NCBI GenBank assembly: GCA_963834015.1
Contig: CAWIAG010000004.1
Location: 248,001-312,000 of the forward strand
Direction of reading: 5' to 3'
DNA from: FEN-1297 sp963834015
GTDB taxonomy: Bacteria; Bacteroidota; Ignavibacteria; Ignavibacteriales; Ignavibacteriaceae
Length of the DNA stretch: 64,000 nt
In this document: positions 25,627 to 34,243 of the stretch, piece after piece
Layout of the letters: every line of letters starts with the position of its first letter
Numbering within the stretch: the stretch's first letter is position 1
Notes under the pieces: generated by a model
What the model was told of the DNA's origin: nothing
Database searches by the model: none
The model's input: the letters and a program-made list of their open reading frames with translations, nothing else
Program-made: the position numbers and the translations under genes

Positions 25627-27639
25627 ATGAATCAATTTGAACTGCATTCAAATTATGAACCTTCAGGTGACCAACCCCGGGCAATAAAAGAACTTACCGA
25701 TGGGATAATCCGCGGTGATAAATTTCAGACTTTGCTTGGTGTTACCGGAAGTGGAAAGACTTTTACTATTTCTAATGTAATGCGCAATATTAACAAGCCG
25801 ACGTTGATAATATCGCATAACAAAACTCTGGCGGCTCAGCTTTACTCTGAGTTTAAGTCTTTTTTTCCCGATAATGCCGTGGAGTTCTTTATAAGTTATT
25901 ATGATTATTATCAGCCGGAAGCTTATGTGGTTTCAAGAGATGTATATATAGAAAAAGACTTTGCTATAAATGAAGAGATTGACAGGCTTAGATTAAAAAC
26001 AACCACTTCACTTATTGAAGGGCGGAGCGATGTTATTGTAATCGCAAGCGTAAGCTGCATTTATGGAATCGGCGCACCACAGGAATATGCAAATCAGATA
26101 ATCTTTCTGAAAAAAGGGATGACTGTTTCCCGCAAAAAACTTCTTAGAGACTTAGTTGATATACACTATATTAGAAATGATATTGACTTTACAAGAGGAG
26201 CTTTCCGGGCAAGAGGCGATGTTGTGGAAATTATTCCCGCCTACCAGTATGAGGAAGCTGTCAGGATAGAATTCTGGGATGATACTATTGAAAAGCTTTC
26301 AGTCATTGATTCTGTAACGGGTGATGTTCTCCGTGAGGTTGATTCAGTCCCTATTTACCCTGCAAAATATTTTGTCTCAAACCGTGATCAGTTGCAAAAA
26401 GCAATATACGGGATCGAACAGGAACTTGATGAACGTCTGAAGTATTTTAGGAAAGAGGAAAAATACCTGGAAGCACAAAGACTTGAACAGCGGGCCAGGT
26501 TTGATATTGAAATGATGAAAGAAATAGGTTATTGCTCCGGGATTGAAAACTATTCCCGGTATATGGACGGACGTCCCCCCGGTTCCCGCCCTTATAATTT
26601 GTTTGACTATTTCCCGAAAGATTTTCTCCTGATTATTGATGAATCCCATGTTACTATCCCCCAGCTTAGGGCAATGTATAACGGCGATAGAAAAAGGAAA
26701 GAAACTTTGGTTGAATATGGCTTTAGACTTCCTTCAGCGCTTGATAACCGTCCTATGAAGTATGAAGAGTTTGAGAAAATGCTTAATCAGGTAATATTTG
26801 TAAGTGCTACTCCCTCTGATTATGAACTTGAAAAAAGCGGGGGAATAATTGTTGAACAGATTATACGCCCCACCGGGCTGCTGGATCCGGAAATTGAAGT
26901 CCGGCCGATAAAAGGACAAATTGATGATTTAATTGGTGAAATTAGAATACGTACAATAAAAAAAGAACGTATTCTTGTAACTACTCTTACTAAAAAAATG
27001 GCTGAAGATTTATCCGATTACTTAGACAGGATTGGGATAAAAGTCCGCTACATTCATAGCGATATCGATGCTCTTGAAAGGGTCGAGATTCTCCGTGACC
27101 TTAGATTAGGTGATTTTGATGTACTCGTTGGCGTAAACCTTTTACGTGAAGGGCTTGATCTTCCGGAAGTTTCCCTTGTTGCAATAATTGATGCTGATAA
27201 AGAAGGTTTTCTTAGAAGCGAAAGATCTCTTATGCAGACTGCCGGCAGAACTGCCAGGAATGTTAACGGGAAGGTAATTATGTATGCCAATATCATCACC
27301 GATTCTATGAGAAAAACTATAAATGAAACCAATCGCCGAAGGATTTTGCAGACTGCTTACAATAAAGAACATAATATTGAACCCCAGACTATTTACAAAA
27401 GTATGGAAGAAATACTTTCGTCAACGTCCATTGCTGATGTTAGGAAAAGAGAAGACAAAGAAGATTATTCATTTACTAAAGTTGCTGAACCTGTCCTTAA
27501 ATATATGAACACCGAACAAAAGCAGGATCTGGTGGATCAACTTACTGATCAGATGCATCAGGCCGCAAAAGATCTGGAATTTGAAAAAGCCGCTTCGCTT
27601 AGAGATGAGATAAATAATTTGAAAAAGATGATAAAATAG
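25627..27639 (+). CDS. uvrB: Excinuclease ABC subunit B
   Basis: A full-length 670-residue UvrB. Motifs in order: Q-like N-terminus with GDQPRAIKEL, Walker A GVTGSGKTFT (about residues 39-48), the beta-hairpin YYDYYQPEAYV that inserts between DNA strands, Walker B-type IIDESHVT, helicase motifs FVSATPSDYE, VTTLTKKMAEDLSDYL, HSDIDALERVEILRDLRLG, VGVNLLREGLDLPEVSLV and MQTAGRTARN, and a C-terminal UVR domain (MHQAAKDLEFEKAASLRDEI) that contacts UvrC. It verifies DNA damage after loading by UvrA in nucleotide excision repair. uvrA and uvrC are not in the window. Confidence 0.98.
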   Translation: MNQFELHSNYEPSGDQPRAIKELTDGIIRGDKFQTLLGVTGSGKTFTISNVMRNINKPTLIISHNKTLAAQLYSEFKSFFPDNAVEFFISYYDYYQPEAYVVSRDVYIEKDFAINEEIDRLRLKTTTSLIEGRSDVIVIASVSCIYGIGAPQEYANQIIFLKKGMTVSRKKLLRDLVDIHYIRNDIDFTRGAFRARGDVVEIIPAYQYEEAVRIEFWDDTIEKLSVIDSVTGDVLREVDSVPIYPAKYFVSNRDQLQKAIYGIEQELDERLKYFRKEEKYLEAQRLEQRARFDIEMMKEIGYCSGIENYSRYMDGRPPGSRPYNLFDYFPKDFLLIIDESHVTIPQLRAMYNGDRKRKETLVEYGFRLPSALDNRPMKYEEFEKMLNQVIFVSATPSDYELEKSGGIIVEQIIRPTGLLDPEIEVRPIKGQIDDLIGEIRIRTIKKERILVTTLTKKMAEDLSDYLDRIGIKVRYIHSDIDALERVEILRDLRLGDFDVLVGVNLLREGLDLPEVSLVAIIDADKEGFLRSERSLMQTAGRTARNVNGKVIMYANIITDSMRKTINETNRRRILQTAYNKEHNIEPQTIYKSMEEILSSTSIADVRKREDKEDYSFTKVAEPVLKYMNTEQKQDLVDQLTDQMHQAAKDLEFEKAASLRDEINNLKKMIK

Positions 27640-27641
27640 GA

Positions 27642-27662
27642 TCATTTCACAGGCTGAAATGA
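27642..27662. terminator. Hairpin between convergent uvrB and TPR gene
   Basis: TCATTTCA and TGAAATGA form an eight-pair stem with a five-base loop directly after the uvrB stop. Both sides lead into convergent genes, so it could serve as a bidirectional terminator, though there is no immediate U-run on the plus strand. Confidence 0.5.
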
Positions 27663-27703
27663 CCCCTAACTAAAAATTATTTTATTTTTTTTAAGTTTAA
27701 GTT

Positions 27704-28471
27704 TTACCCTTGCTTTGCCATTGCATCCAATACAGTTTGGGCTGATTTCCCGTATACCGGATCCTCTTTAGCTTTTGTAAGGTATTCTTTTGCTTTTTTA
27801 GCATCATTTTTCTTCTGGTAATCAACGCCGAGCCAATAATTTGGGCCGCCTTCACTGATTGTCTTTTTGTATTTTAAAGCGTTTTGAGCTGCTTCAATAG
27901 ATTTATCGTATTTATTTATTAAAAAATAATTCTTTGCCAAATTTAAATATGCAAGATCATAATTTGTGTAGCTTACAGCTTTGGTTAAGTACTCTATTGC
28001 TTTCTTACTGTTCTTACCGGCTGAAGTAGCAAGGCCTGAGTAAGCAAGTGTAATGTTGAAGCTGACATTAGCTTTTAAAGTGCTGTCTTGTGAAGTTTTT
28101 AGTACCTGTTGAAAATTATCAGCCGCATCCTGGTACTTACCCTGGGCAAAATAAACACTGCCAAGATTATTATAAACAGCTTCGAAATCAGGTTTGGCAG
28201 CTATAGTGCTTTTATAATTAGCAATTGCATCGTCCGGTTTATTCAGTTTTTCGTTAACTACCCCTAACTGGTAATAAATCCTGTAATCTTTAGAAGCAGC
28301 CAATGCCTGCTGAAAATCTGTAAGCGCGCCTGTAAAATCGTTTTTTTGTATTTTATCTAAACCGTCGTTAAATGGTTTTACGGCTGCTGAATCCATAGTT
28401 TGTGCAATTAATGCCGAAGTAATGAAAGATGCACACAGTAGGCAATAAAATAAACGGGCCATTTTTTTCAT
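27704..28471 (-). CDS. Exported tetratricopeptide repeat protein
   Basis: A 255-residue protein with a signal peptide (MARLFYCLLCASFITSALIA after two Lys) and about six TPR units, for example FTGALTDFQQALAASKDY, PDDAIANYKSTIAAKPDF, YNNLGSVYFAQGKYQDAADN, KKAIEYLTKAVSYTNY and YDKSIEAAQNALKYKK. It is probably periplasmic and scaffolds protein interactions. No partner is linked. It is convergent with uvrB. Confidence 0.88.
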   Translation of the reverse strand: MKKMARLFYCLLCASFITSALIAQTMDSAAVKPFNDGLDKIQKNDFTGALTDFQQALAASKDYRIYYQLGVVNEKLNKPDDAIANYKSTIAAKPDFEAVYNNLGSVYFAQGKYQDAADNFQQVLKTSQDSTLKANVSFNITLAYSGLATSAGKNSKKAIEYLTKAVSYTNYDLAYLNLAKNYFLINKYDKSIEAAQNALKYKKTISEGGPNYWLGVDYQKKNDAKKAKEYLTKAKEDPVYGKSAQTVLDAMAKQG

Positions 28472-28657
28472 AGATATTTCCTTTTATGATGATAAAATTA
28501 CACAGCAGAGGGCGTTTAATTTTTAACAAAACTGCTCTCTCTATGAATTGAGGTTAATTAAACTACAATTTAATTTTGGACTTGCGCAAGATAATTTTGT
28601 TTTTAAAAAAAATCAATGATCTAATTAGCCCTTCTTTGCCTTTCACGGGCATTCTCT

Positions 28658-29464
28658 TCAATTCCGTGATACCGAACTCTTAAATTTTGTGACAAAAAAG
28701 GTCGAACACAATTCTTTTGGTAAATCATCTCCTTTATATAGCACTTTTTCTAAATATAGACCTGATGGCGGAGCCGTATATTTTGCCGGAATATCAGACT
28801 TCCGGCTAAGTAATTCTTTCAAATCACTTGCACTCATATTGCCTCGCCCAATCTCCGCAAGTATACCGGTCATTCTTCTTACCATTTTCCATAGAAAGTG
28901 TGAGCCTGTAATACGAATCAGTATAAGTTCGCCTTCCTCCTTTATCTGTATGTTTTCAATAAGTACTTTTGTTGACTTTTCAAGTTTATCTTCTTCTGCA
29001 AATGAAGAAAAATCATGCATGCCGGTAAATTCTTTTGAAGCATCCTGCATTTTTTTAAAATTAAGTTTGTCCTTAATCCACCAGACATAATTTTTACCGA
29101 ATGCGGTGCGCCTCCGGCAAATTTGATAAATATAACTCCTTGAAACAGCATCGTGGCGGGCATGAAAATTTAAACCGGCTTTTTCTATTTCTAAAATATT
29201 AATGTCATGCGGCAGTTTGTCGTTAAATTTATATTTCATTATTTCAGGGGCCAGCATAGTTTTAACTTCAAGATGAGCCACCTGGCAAAGAGCATGCACA
29301 CCGCTGTCGGTTCTTCCGGAACCCTGCAAATCTAAGTTGGAACTGCCAAAGATTTCTTCAGCCGCTTTGATCAATGTCCCCTGGATAGTTTTAGAATTCT
29401 GCTGCTTTTGCCATCCGCTGTAACGCGTTCCTTCGTATTCTATATATAGTTTGAATCGGGACAT
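28658..29464 (-). CDS. truA: tRNA pseudouridine(38-40) synthase
   Basis: A 268-residue TruA. It shows the N-terminal YEGTRYSGWQKQQNSKTIQG, the catalytic-Asp motif GSGRTDSGVHALCQVAH, the FHARHDAVSRSYIYQI segment, and the C-terminal SHFLWKMVRRMTGILAEIG. It isomerises U38-U40 in the anticodon arm of several tRNAs. The ~20 residues after the usual end (DLPKELCSTFFVTKF) form a modest extension. Confidence 0.96.
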   Translation of the reverse strand: MSRFKLYIEYEGTRYSGWQKQQNSKTIQGTLIKAAEEIFGSSNLDLQGSGRTDSGVHALCQVAHLEVKTMLAPEIMKYKFNDKLPHDINILEIEKAGLNFHARHDAVSRSYIYQICRRRTAFGKNYVWWIKDKLNFKKMQDASKEFTGMHDFSSFAEEDKLEKSTKVLIENIQIKEEGELILIRITGSHFLWKMVRRMTGILAEIGRGNMSASDLKELLSRKSDIPAKYTAPPSGLYLEKVLYKGDDLPKELCSTFFVTKFKSSVSRN

Positions 29465-29712
29465 AACTTAAATGCTTTTCTTTCTTCAATAATTACCTGT
29501 TGAAAACTAAGAGGCGCTTTATCATTAATACTGCGATTAATTTCGGTGTTAATGGTAATTAAAAAATTGATTTTAACTGTTTTACATGTCCGCCTCCGGA
29601 GGAACAGTTTACCACCCGGTTAACAGGGATATAAACCATATACTTTTAATATGTTTATTCATGCAAAACGTATTTCCGCCCAAACTATTTATATTTATTA
29701 TTTTTGCTTTCT

Positions 29713-29735
29713 AAAAAAATCCGGATTTATCCGGA
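29713..29735 (-). terminator. Intrinsic terminator after queD
   Basis: On the minus strand TCCGGA, loop TAAA, TCCGGA is followed by a run of seven T, about 20 bases past the queD stop. The six-pair stem plus U-run fits a short Rho-independent terminator. Confidence 0.7.
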
Positions 29736-29753
29736 ATAAAATGAACTGTGCGG

Positions 29754-30173
29754 TTAAATTCCTATCTCAATTTCCTCTTCGGCATAATCGTCCGGTGTTT
29801 CACAAACACGAACTTTAATCTTATGAATATTAGAAGGAAGTTTTAATTTGATGATCTCGTGTAAAAAATATCGGGTTATATTTTCAACAGTCGACTGAAA
29901 ATCTACAATAACTCTTTTCGAATTCATCTCCTCCAAAAATTCAATAACATTTTTATCATCTTTGTATACCAGAAAGGCATGATCCATTTTCTCAACGATC
30001 GGTCCAATAGCATCGCGAAGATGATAATAATCCATTACCATTCCGCTCTCCAAAACCTCGCCTTCTATTTCCACCAGCATCTTGTATGAATGTCCATGTA
30101 TATTCTTACATTTTCCGAAGTGTTCCGGAAGTCTGTGCCCCATTTCCCAGTTAAATTCTTTTGCAATTTTCAT
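29754..30173 (-). CDS. queD: 6-carboxytetrahydropterin synthase
   Basis: A 139-residue member of the PTPS/QueD family. Zinc ligands appear as the His in MGHRLPEH and the pair in NIHGHSY, with the catalytic Cys just before (GKCKNIHGH). Later come GMVMDYYHLRDAIGP (DF/DY motif), MDHAFLV and a C-terminal VCETPDDYAEEE with the substrate Glu. It makes 6-carboxytetrahydropterin from dihydroneopterin triphosphate in the queuosine/7-deazaguanine pathway. It overlaps queE by one base, which supports the QueD rather than a biopterin assignment. Confidence 0.93.
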   Translation of the reverse strand: MKIAKEFNWEMGHRLPEHFGKCKNIHGHSYKMLVEIEGEVLESGMVMDYYHLRDAIGPIVEKMDHAFLVYKDDKNVIEFLEEMNSKRVIVDFQSTVENITRYFLHEIIKLKLPSNIHKIKVRVCETPDDYAEEEIEIGI

Positions 30174-30811
30174 TAAACGCCTTTAGTTGTCGGTTCCCAA
30201 ATAAACTTATGCATTTGAAGCTGAAATCTTACTTCAAGTTTGTCTTCAAGTATCCAGCCTGCAAGTGTAACCGGCTCAAGTTTGCCGAATACTACGGAAC
30301 ATAATACTTGACAGATTTTTGTCAGGTTGTATTGCATTAGTATGTCTTTAGTCCAGTTATAATCTTCCCGGGTTTCTATTACAAATTTTACTTCATCTTC
30401 CGGTTTTAAATATTTTATATTGTTATAAAGATTTTTCTTAAGCATGCCGCTTGATGGGCATTTTAAATCCATAATTATCTTTACGCGTTTATCAATGTCC
30501 TGAATAGGTAAACTACCGCCGGTCTCAAGCATTACCTCAAATCCTTCATCACTGAGTGATTTCATAAGCTCAAGGCTTTCTTTTTGAACTAACGGCTCGC
30601 CTCCGGTAATTTCAATAAGCTTGCATTCAAATTTCCTTACCTCGGCAAGAATTTCTTCAATATTCATCTCTCTGCCGTCGTAAAAAGCATACGCAGTGTC
30701 ACAATAAGTACATCTAAGGTTGCAATACGTTAACCTGATAAATATACAGGGAAGCCCGGCTTTTGTACTTTCTCCTTGTATGGAATGATAGATTTCGTTG
30801 ACTTTTAACAT
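30173..30811 (-). CDS. queE: 7-carboxy-7-deazaguanine synthase (radical SAM)
   Basis: A 212-residue small radical SAM enzyme. The cluster motif CNLRCTYCDTAYAF binds the [4Fe-4S] cluster, SIQGESTKAGLPCIFIRL is the typical QueE N-terminus, and ITGGEPLVQ is the GGE motif for SAM. It contracts 6-carboxytetrahydropterin to 7-carboxy-7-deazaguanine. It is the first gene of the queE-queD pair, divergent from rpsT. queC and queF are absent from the window. Confidence 0.95.
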   Translation of the reverse strand: MLKVNEIYHSIQGESTKAGLPCIFIRLTYCNLRCTYCDTAYAFYDGREMNIEEILAEVRKFECKLIEITGGEPLVQKESLELMKSLSDEGFEVMLETGGSLPIQDIDKRVKIIMDLKCPSSGMLKKNLYNNIKYLKPEDEVKFVIETREDYNWTKDILMQYNLTKICQVLCSVVFGKLEPVTLAGWILEDKLEVRFQLQMHKFIWEPTTKGV

Positions 30812-30873
30812 AATATGTTAGCAAATTGAGCGTTTTTTAGACTAATAAGGTTATAAAATTACAAAAGTTAAAT

Positions 30874-30904
30874 TTGACATCAAACAGATGTTTCTATATA
30901 TTTG
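30874..30904 (+). promoter_or_regulatory. Predicted promoter of rpsT
   Basis: TTGACA at 30874-30879 and TATATT at 30897-30902 are 17 bases apart, an almost consensus sigma-70 promoter. TATATTTG also matches the TAnnTTTG -7 box of Bacteroidota. It lies ~37 bases upstream of the rpsT start. Confidence 0.65.
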
Positions 30905-30940
30905 TGCTTAATTTTTTATCATTATTAAGGTTTTTAGGAT

Positions 30941-31204
30941 ATGGCAAGCCACAAATCAGCAAAGAAAAGAATTCGTACTAGCGCCAGGAAAAGAATAGTT
31001 AATAAAATAGCCGGATCTAAGATTAAAACCGTTGTTAAAAAAGCCCTATTAACATCCGAAAAAGAAGAAGCAGAAAAACTGTATAAACAAGCGGTTGCTA
31101 TTTTAGACAGAAGCACTACTAAAGGAAAAATTCATTTGAATACCGCTTCAAGAAAAAAATCGGCATTGACGAAACACTTAAATAGCCTCACGACGGCTAA
31201 ATAG
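30941..31204 (+). CDS. rpsT: 30S ribosomal protein S20
   Basis: An 87-residue basic protein with the S20 pattern: MASHKSAKKRIRTSARKR at the N-terminus, long helices, and the C-terminal GKIHLNTASRKKSALTKHL. It binds 16S rRNA early in 30S assembly. It is monocistronic with its own promoter and terminator. Confidence 0.97.
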   Translation: MASHKSAKKRIRTSARKRIVNKIAGSKIKTVVKKALLTSEKEEAEKLYKQAVAILDRSTTKGKIHLNTASRKKSALTKHLNSLTTAK

Positions 31205-31235
31205 TTTTTTGTACTAACTTACCTTATTTCACTTA

Positions 31236-31266
31236 AGGCTCTTCAATTTTTGAAGAGCCTTTTTAT
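31236..31266 (+). terminator. Intrinsic terminator after rpsT
   Basis: AGGCTCTTCA, a short TTTT-type loop and TGAAGAGCCT followed by TTTT form a strong ten-pair stem with U-run just past the rpsT stop. The reverse complement can also serve the convergent GlmU-like gene only poorly, because that stop lies inside the flanking side. Confidence 0.92.
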
Positions 31267-31298
31267 TTTAAATATCACCTTAATTTTATTGGTTGCCT

Positions 31299-32804
31299 TT
31301 AAAGATCTTCAATAGCATCTATGCCTTCCGGTAATGGCAGGTAGAATCTGATCGGTTGTATAGAACCGTCGCGTTTTATTAATTTTTCAACACGTTTTTT
31401 GATTATTACACTGTGCTCAATTCTTACATCATCCTCAACCACAGAGCCAAAAATATAACTTGTCCCCCTGATTATTACATTATTACCTATTATTAAAGGA
31501 AAATCATCATTCCCGGTCATCGTTACACTGGATTCAATGATTGTATTGTCGCCTATTACTACATTGCCTCTTATTATATTTCCTGAAAGAATTTCAACGC
31601 TTTCACCAATCTGTATAGATTGGCCCGGGAAACATGATAAATGAACATTTGATCTGACATTAACATTTTTACCGAATTTAATATTCCCGTTTACATATAC
31701 GTTTTTAGAAAGGAATGTACTGTAATTCAATTTTACACCTCTGCCGATATGAACGCCTTTGCCTATATGTATATCAAGCGGAATATTCTGCTTGTCCAAT
31801 TCAATAACATTTTTAACAACGGTTTCATCTATAAAAAAATCATCCGAGTCTTCAATATCAATTATATCTTTAACTTGTTCGTAAACTATTTTCCTTGCAA
31901 AATCTTCCATTTCCTTTAAAACTGATTTATTATTAAATCCCATAACCACGTATTGTTCATGAGGACTGACCGCGCCTATTATATATCCTTTTTTATTAAA
32001 CAATGAGATCAAATCGGTGATATATATTTCTTTCTGTACATTCTTGTTTTCGATAGAATGAATAAGTTCAACTAATTTTTTATAGTCAAATGCATAAACA
32101 CCGGAGTTAAACTCATTATTCTCTACAAGTTCTTTCTTACTGAAGGAGTATACACGGTTATTGTATTTTGCTCTGTAAAGTTTATCTTCAGGTAACGATA
32201 AAATATCTTTATATTCCATAATTTCAATTACCCGGTTGAAATCTTTTCCCGAAGGATTACCGTTTTCATCATTCTGCTTTACGCGTATTATTCTACCATA
32301 TAGATTTTCGGAAGGTTTCCCTTGGAATATACCGGTTAAAACCATCATATCGCTTTTAGTATTAATGAATTCTTTTCGAAAGTTCTGTAAAGTAATTGAA
32401 TCTATTAATCCCATATCGCCGGGTAAAACATAAACGATACCTTCAAAGTTTTTTTCATCAATGTTTTGAAGGGCCACTTGAACGGCGTGCCCCGTTCCGT
32501 TTTGAGATGATTGATATGCGAATGAAGTTGCTTCTCTCTTACCCAAAACCCCCATTACATCTTCAGCTTTAATTCCCACAACTAAAATTATGTTTATGTC
32601 TTTTATACCTGCCCGGCATGCATCAAAAACCCTTTCGACTGTAGGTATACCCCAAATTTTATGAAGCATCTTCGATTTTTGCGATTTAATCCTTTTGCCA
32701 TGCCCTGCGGCAAGTATTATTGCTATCTCATTTGATTTATAATTTAATGGTGAGGAAAGATTTTTTATAAGTTCTGGTATTCCATTTTGTCCGTTAACTT
32801 CCAT
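31299..32804 (-). CDS. GlmU-like sugar-1-phosphate nucleotidyltransferase with left-handed beta-helix domain
   Basis: A 501-residue protein. Residues ~25-290 form a nucleotidyltransferase domain with AIILAAGHGKRIKSQKSKML (the GxGxRM-type loop), SSQNGTGHAVQVAL and YVLPGDMGLID (metal-binding Asp). Residues ~345-480 carry hexapeptide repeats (IHIGKGVHIGRGVKLN, NVNVRSNVHLSCFPG, NIIRGNVVIGDNTIIE) forming a left-handed beta helix. The layout is GlmU-like, but the beta-helix part is shorter than in bona fide GlmU and the acetyltransferase catalytic region is not clear, so UDP-GlcNAc pyrophosphorylase or a related sugar activation activity is the safer call. It probably feeds surface glycan or peptidoglycan synthesis. 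Confidence 0.87.
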   Translation of the reverse strand: MEVNGQNGIPELIKNLSSPLNYKSNEIAIILAAGHGKRIKSQKSKMLHKIWGIPTVERVFDACRAGIKDINIILVVGIKAEDVMGVLGKREATSFAYQSSQNGTGHAVQVALQNIDEKNFEGIVYVLPGDMGLIDSITLQNFRKEFINTKSDMMVLTGIFQGKPSENLYGRIIRVKQNDENGNPSGKDFNRVIEIMEYKDILSLPEDKLYRAKYNNRVYSFSKKELVENNEFNSGVYAFDYKKLVELIHSIENKNVQKEIYITDLISLFNKKGYIIGAVSPHEQYVVMGFNNKSVLKEMEDFARKIVYEQVKDIIDIEDSDDFFIDETVVKNVIELDKQNIPLDIHIGKGVHIGRGVKLNYSTFLSKNVYVNGNIKFGKNVNVRSNVHLSCFPGQSIQIGESVEILSGNIIRGNVVIGDNTIIESSVTMTGNDDFPLIIGNNVIIRGTSYIFGSVVEDDVRIEHSVIIKKRVEKLIKRDGSIQPIRFYLPLPEGIDAIEDL

Positions 32805-32882
32805 TGATATCTCTCCGTTTATTTTTTTAATATAATCTCTAATAATAATTATCTTAAGTTATACAAATAATATTTAAAGTAG

Positions 32883-32902
32883 CCCCGGCATTTATGCCGG
32901 GG
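32883..32902 (-). terminator. Hairpin after the surface-glycan operon
   Basis: CCCCGGCA, loop TTTA and TGCCGGGG give a perfect eight-pair stem about 160 bases past the last gene (O-antigen ligase) of the long minus-strand operon. There is no clear U-run, so it could be a terminator or a mobile-type hairpin. Confidence 0.45.
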
Positions 32903-33060
32903 ACTTGAAATTACTAATCAGTACTGGCTTTAGCCAAAATAATTTCAAAATTGTAGCTACTGCCGCCAAAATTCGGGCCTCATTATTCCCCGGGACTGCT
33001 TAAAAATATTTTAAAATATCTGAGTAACTTTAGTAATTACAATATTTCTGATGTTAAATT

Positions 33061-34227
33061 CTATATCCTCTTCAAATTAGTATAATACGTAACAGCAGAT
33101 AAAAGCGAAATTAATAAAGCAAAAACTATCGAAAGTACCGGCGAACTTATAAATCCTGCTGTTAAAGATGAAAGTACTAATGCTAAAGTACCCAGTAATA
33201 TGCCTAAAAGAATATTACAGTTGCTCTTTATTAGCCCGGGTTTCCTTAAATATACTATCGGGAAATAAATAGTTATTAAGATCAATATTGTAAATGTAAT
33301 CAGGCCAAGCGTACCGCTTTCAAAATACATCTGGATAAAATCGTTATGCCAGCTTCCGATTTTCTTATCACCCAGTTCATTAACGTAAGGAAAAATATCA
33401 TGGAAAGTTCTCGGCCCGAAGCCTAGAAACGGATGCTGCAGCTTTAATGTCTCAAAACCTTTCCAGATAATATTTCTGTCCGAAAGCCCCGTAGGATTCT
33501 CAACTCTCTGAGATAAACTTGAACTATTATTCTGAAAAGACAAAAATGAAATCAGCGCAGTTAAAAATATTATAATAATTGCTTGCTTAATTTTTATCTT
33601 ATGAAAAATTAAACCTGCAATAAAAAGTAAAGCTGCAATAATTATATTAGTTCTACCCAGCGATGTTATTATTGCGGAAAAGATAATCGACAGCCCCGCC
33701 GCCCATAAAACCCAATTAATTTGCTTTCTATCGCAGAACTGAAGAGCTATGTAAACTCCGGCTGCCGTTATAAGATATGAGGAAAATGTTGCATATCCCG
33801 ATGAAAATGATTGTGCCCGGTCTACAAGTTTTAAATTAAATAAAATCAAACCGGTTATTGCAGCGGCTATAGATGAAATAGTAAAAGTAAATGTTATCTT
33901 TTCAATATTTTCCTTGTTCATGGCTTTTAAATAAAAACTCATAGCTAAAAATCCCAGGTAAAAAAGAGCTTCTTTATATAATGATTGAACGCTGGATGCC
34001 GGGTACAATGAAAAAATAATTGATAATATTCTTGTAAAGCCGAAAATAGCTATTAATAACGTGAAAATATCGAATGCCTTTTTCTTATTATCGGTTTTTT
34101 CAAGAAGCCATAACAATACAAGCAGTCCTAGAAATAACTGAAGAAAAAATAGGGAAATCATTATACTGCAAATTGATGCTGCTAACAGGTAAAATGGTAT
34201 TCGAATATCAAATCGTGTGGATATCAT
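33061..34227 (-). CDS. O-antigen ligase family membrane protein
   Basis: A 388-residue polytopic membrane protein with about ten TM helices. The large periplasmic loop contains the Wzy_C/O-antigen ligase pattern PFLGFGPRTFHDIFP and GSWHNDFIQMYFESGTLGLI, with the conserved Arg, His and Glu residues. Such proteins transfer polymer to lipid A core (WaaL) or polymerise glycans (Wzy). Its place immediately after an MsbA-like exporter and a GT2 enzyme, 16 bases away, favours a lipopolysaccharide role. Ligase versus polymerase cannot be separated from sequence. Confidence 0.88.
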   Translation of the reverse strand: MISTRFDIRIPFYLLAASICSIMISLFFLQLFLGLLVLLWLLEKTDNKKKAFDIFTLLIAIFGFTRILSIIFSLYPASSVQSLYKEALFYLGFLAMSFYLKAMNKENIEKITFTFTISSIAAAITGLILFNLKLVDRAQSFSSGYATFSSYLITAAGVYIALQFCDRKQINWVLWAAGLSIIFSAIITSLGRTNIIIAALLFIAGLIFHKIKIKQAIIIIFLTALISFLSFQNNSSSLSQRVENPTGLSDRNIIWKGFETLKLQHPFLGFGPRTFHDIFPYVNELGDKKIGSWHNDFIQMYFESGTLGLITFTILILITIYFPIVYLRKPGLIKSNCNILLGILLGTLALVLSSLTAGFISSPVLSIVFALLISLLSAVTYYTNLKRI

Positions 34228-34243
34228 AAAAATATAATGTTAT

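Noticed and set aside
30812..30940. A preQ1 riboswitch upstream of queE
   Set aside because: The region is AT-rich and lacks the conserved C-rich loop and A-rich tail needed for preQ1 classes.
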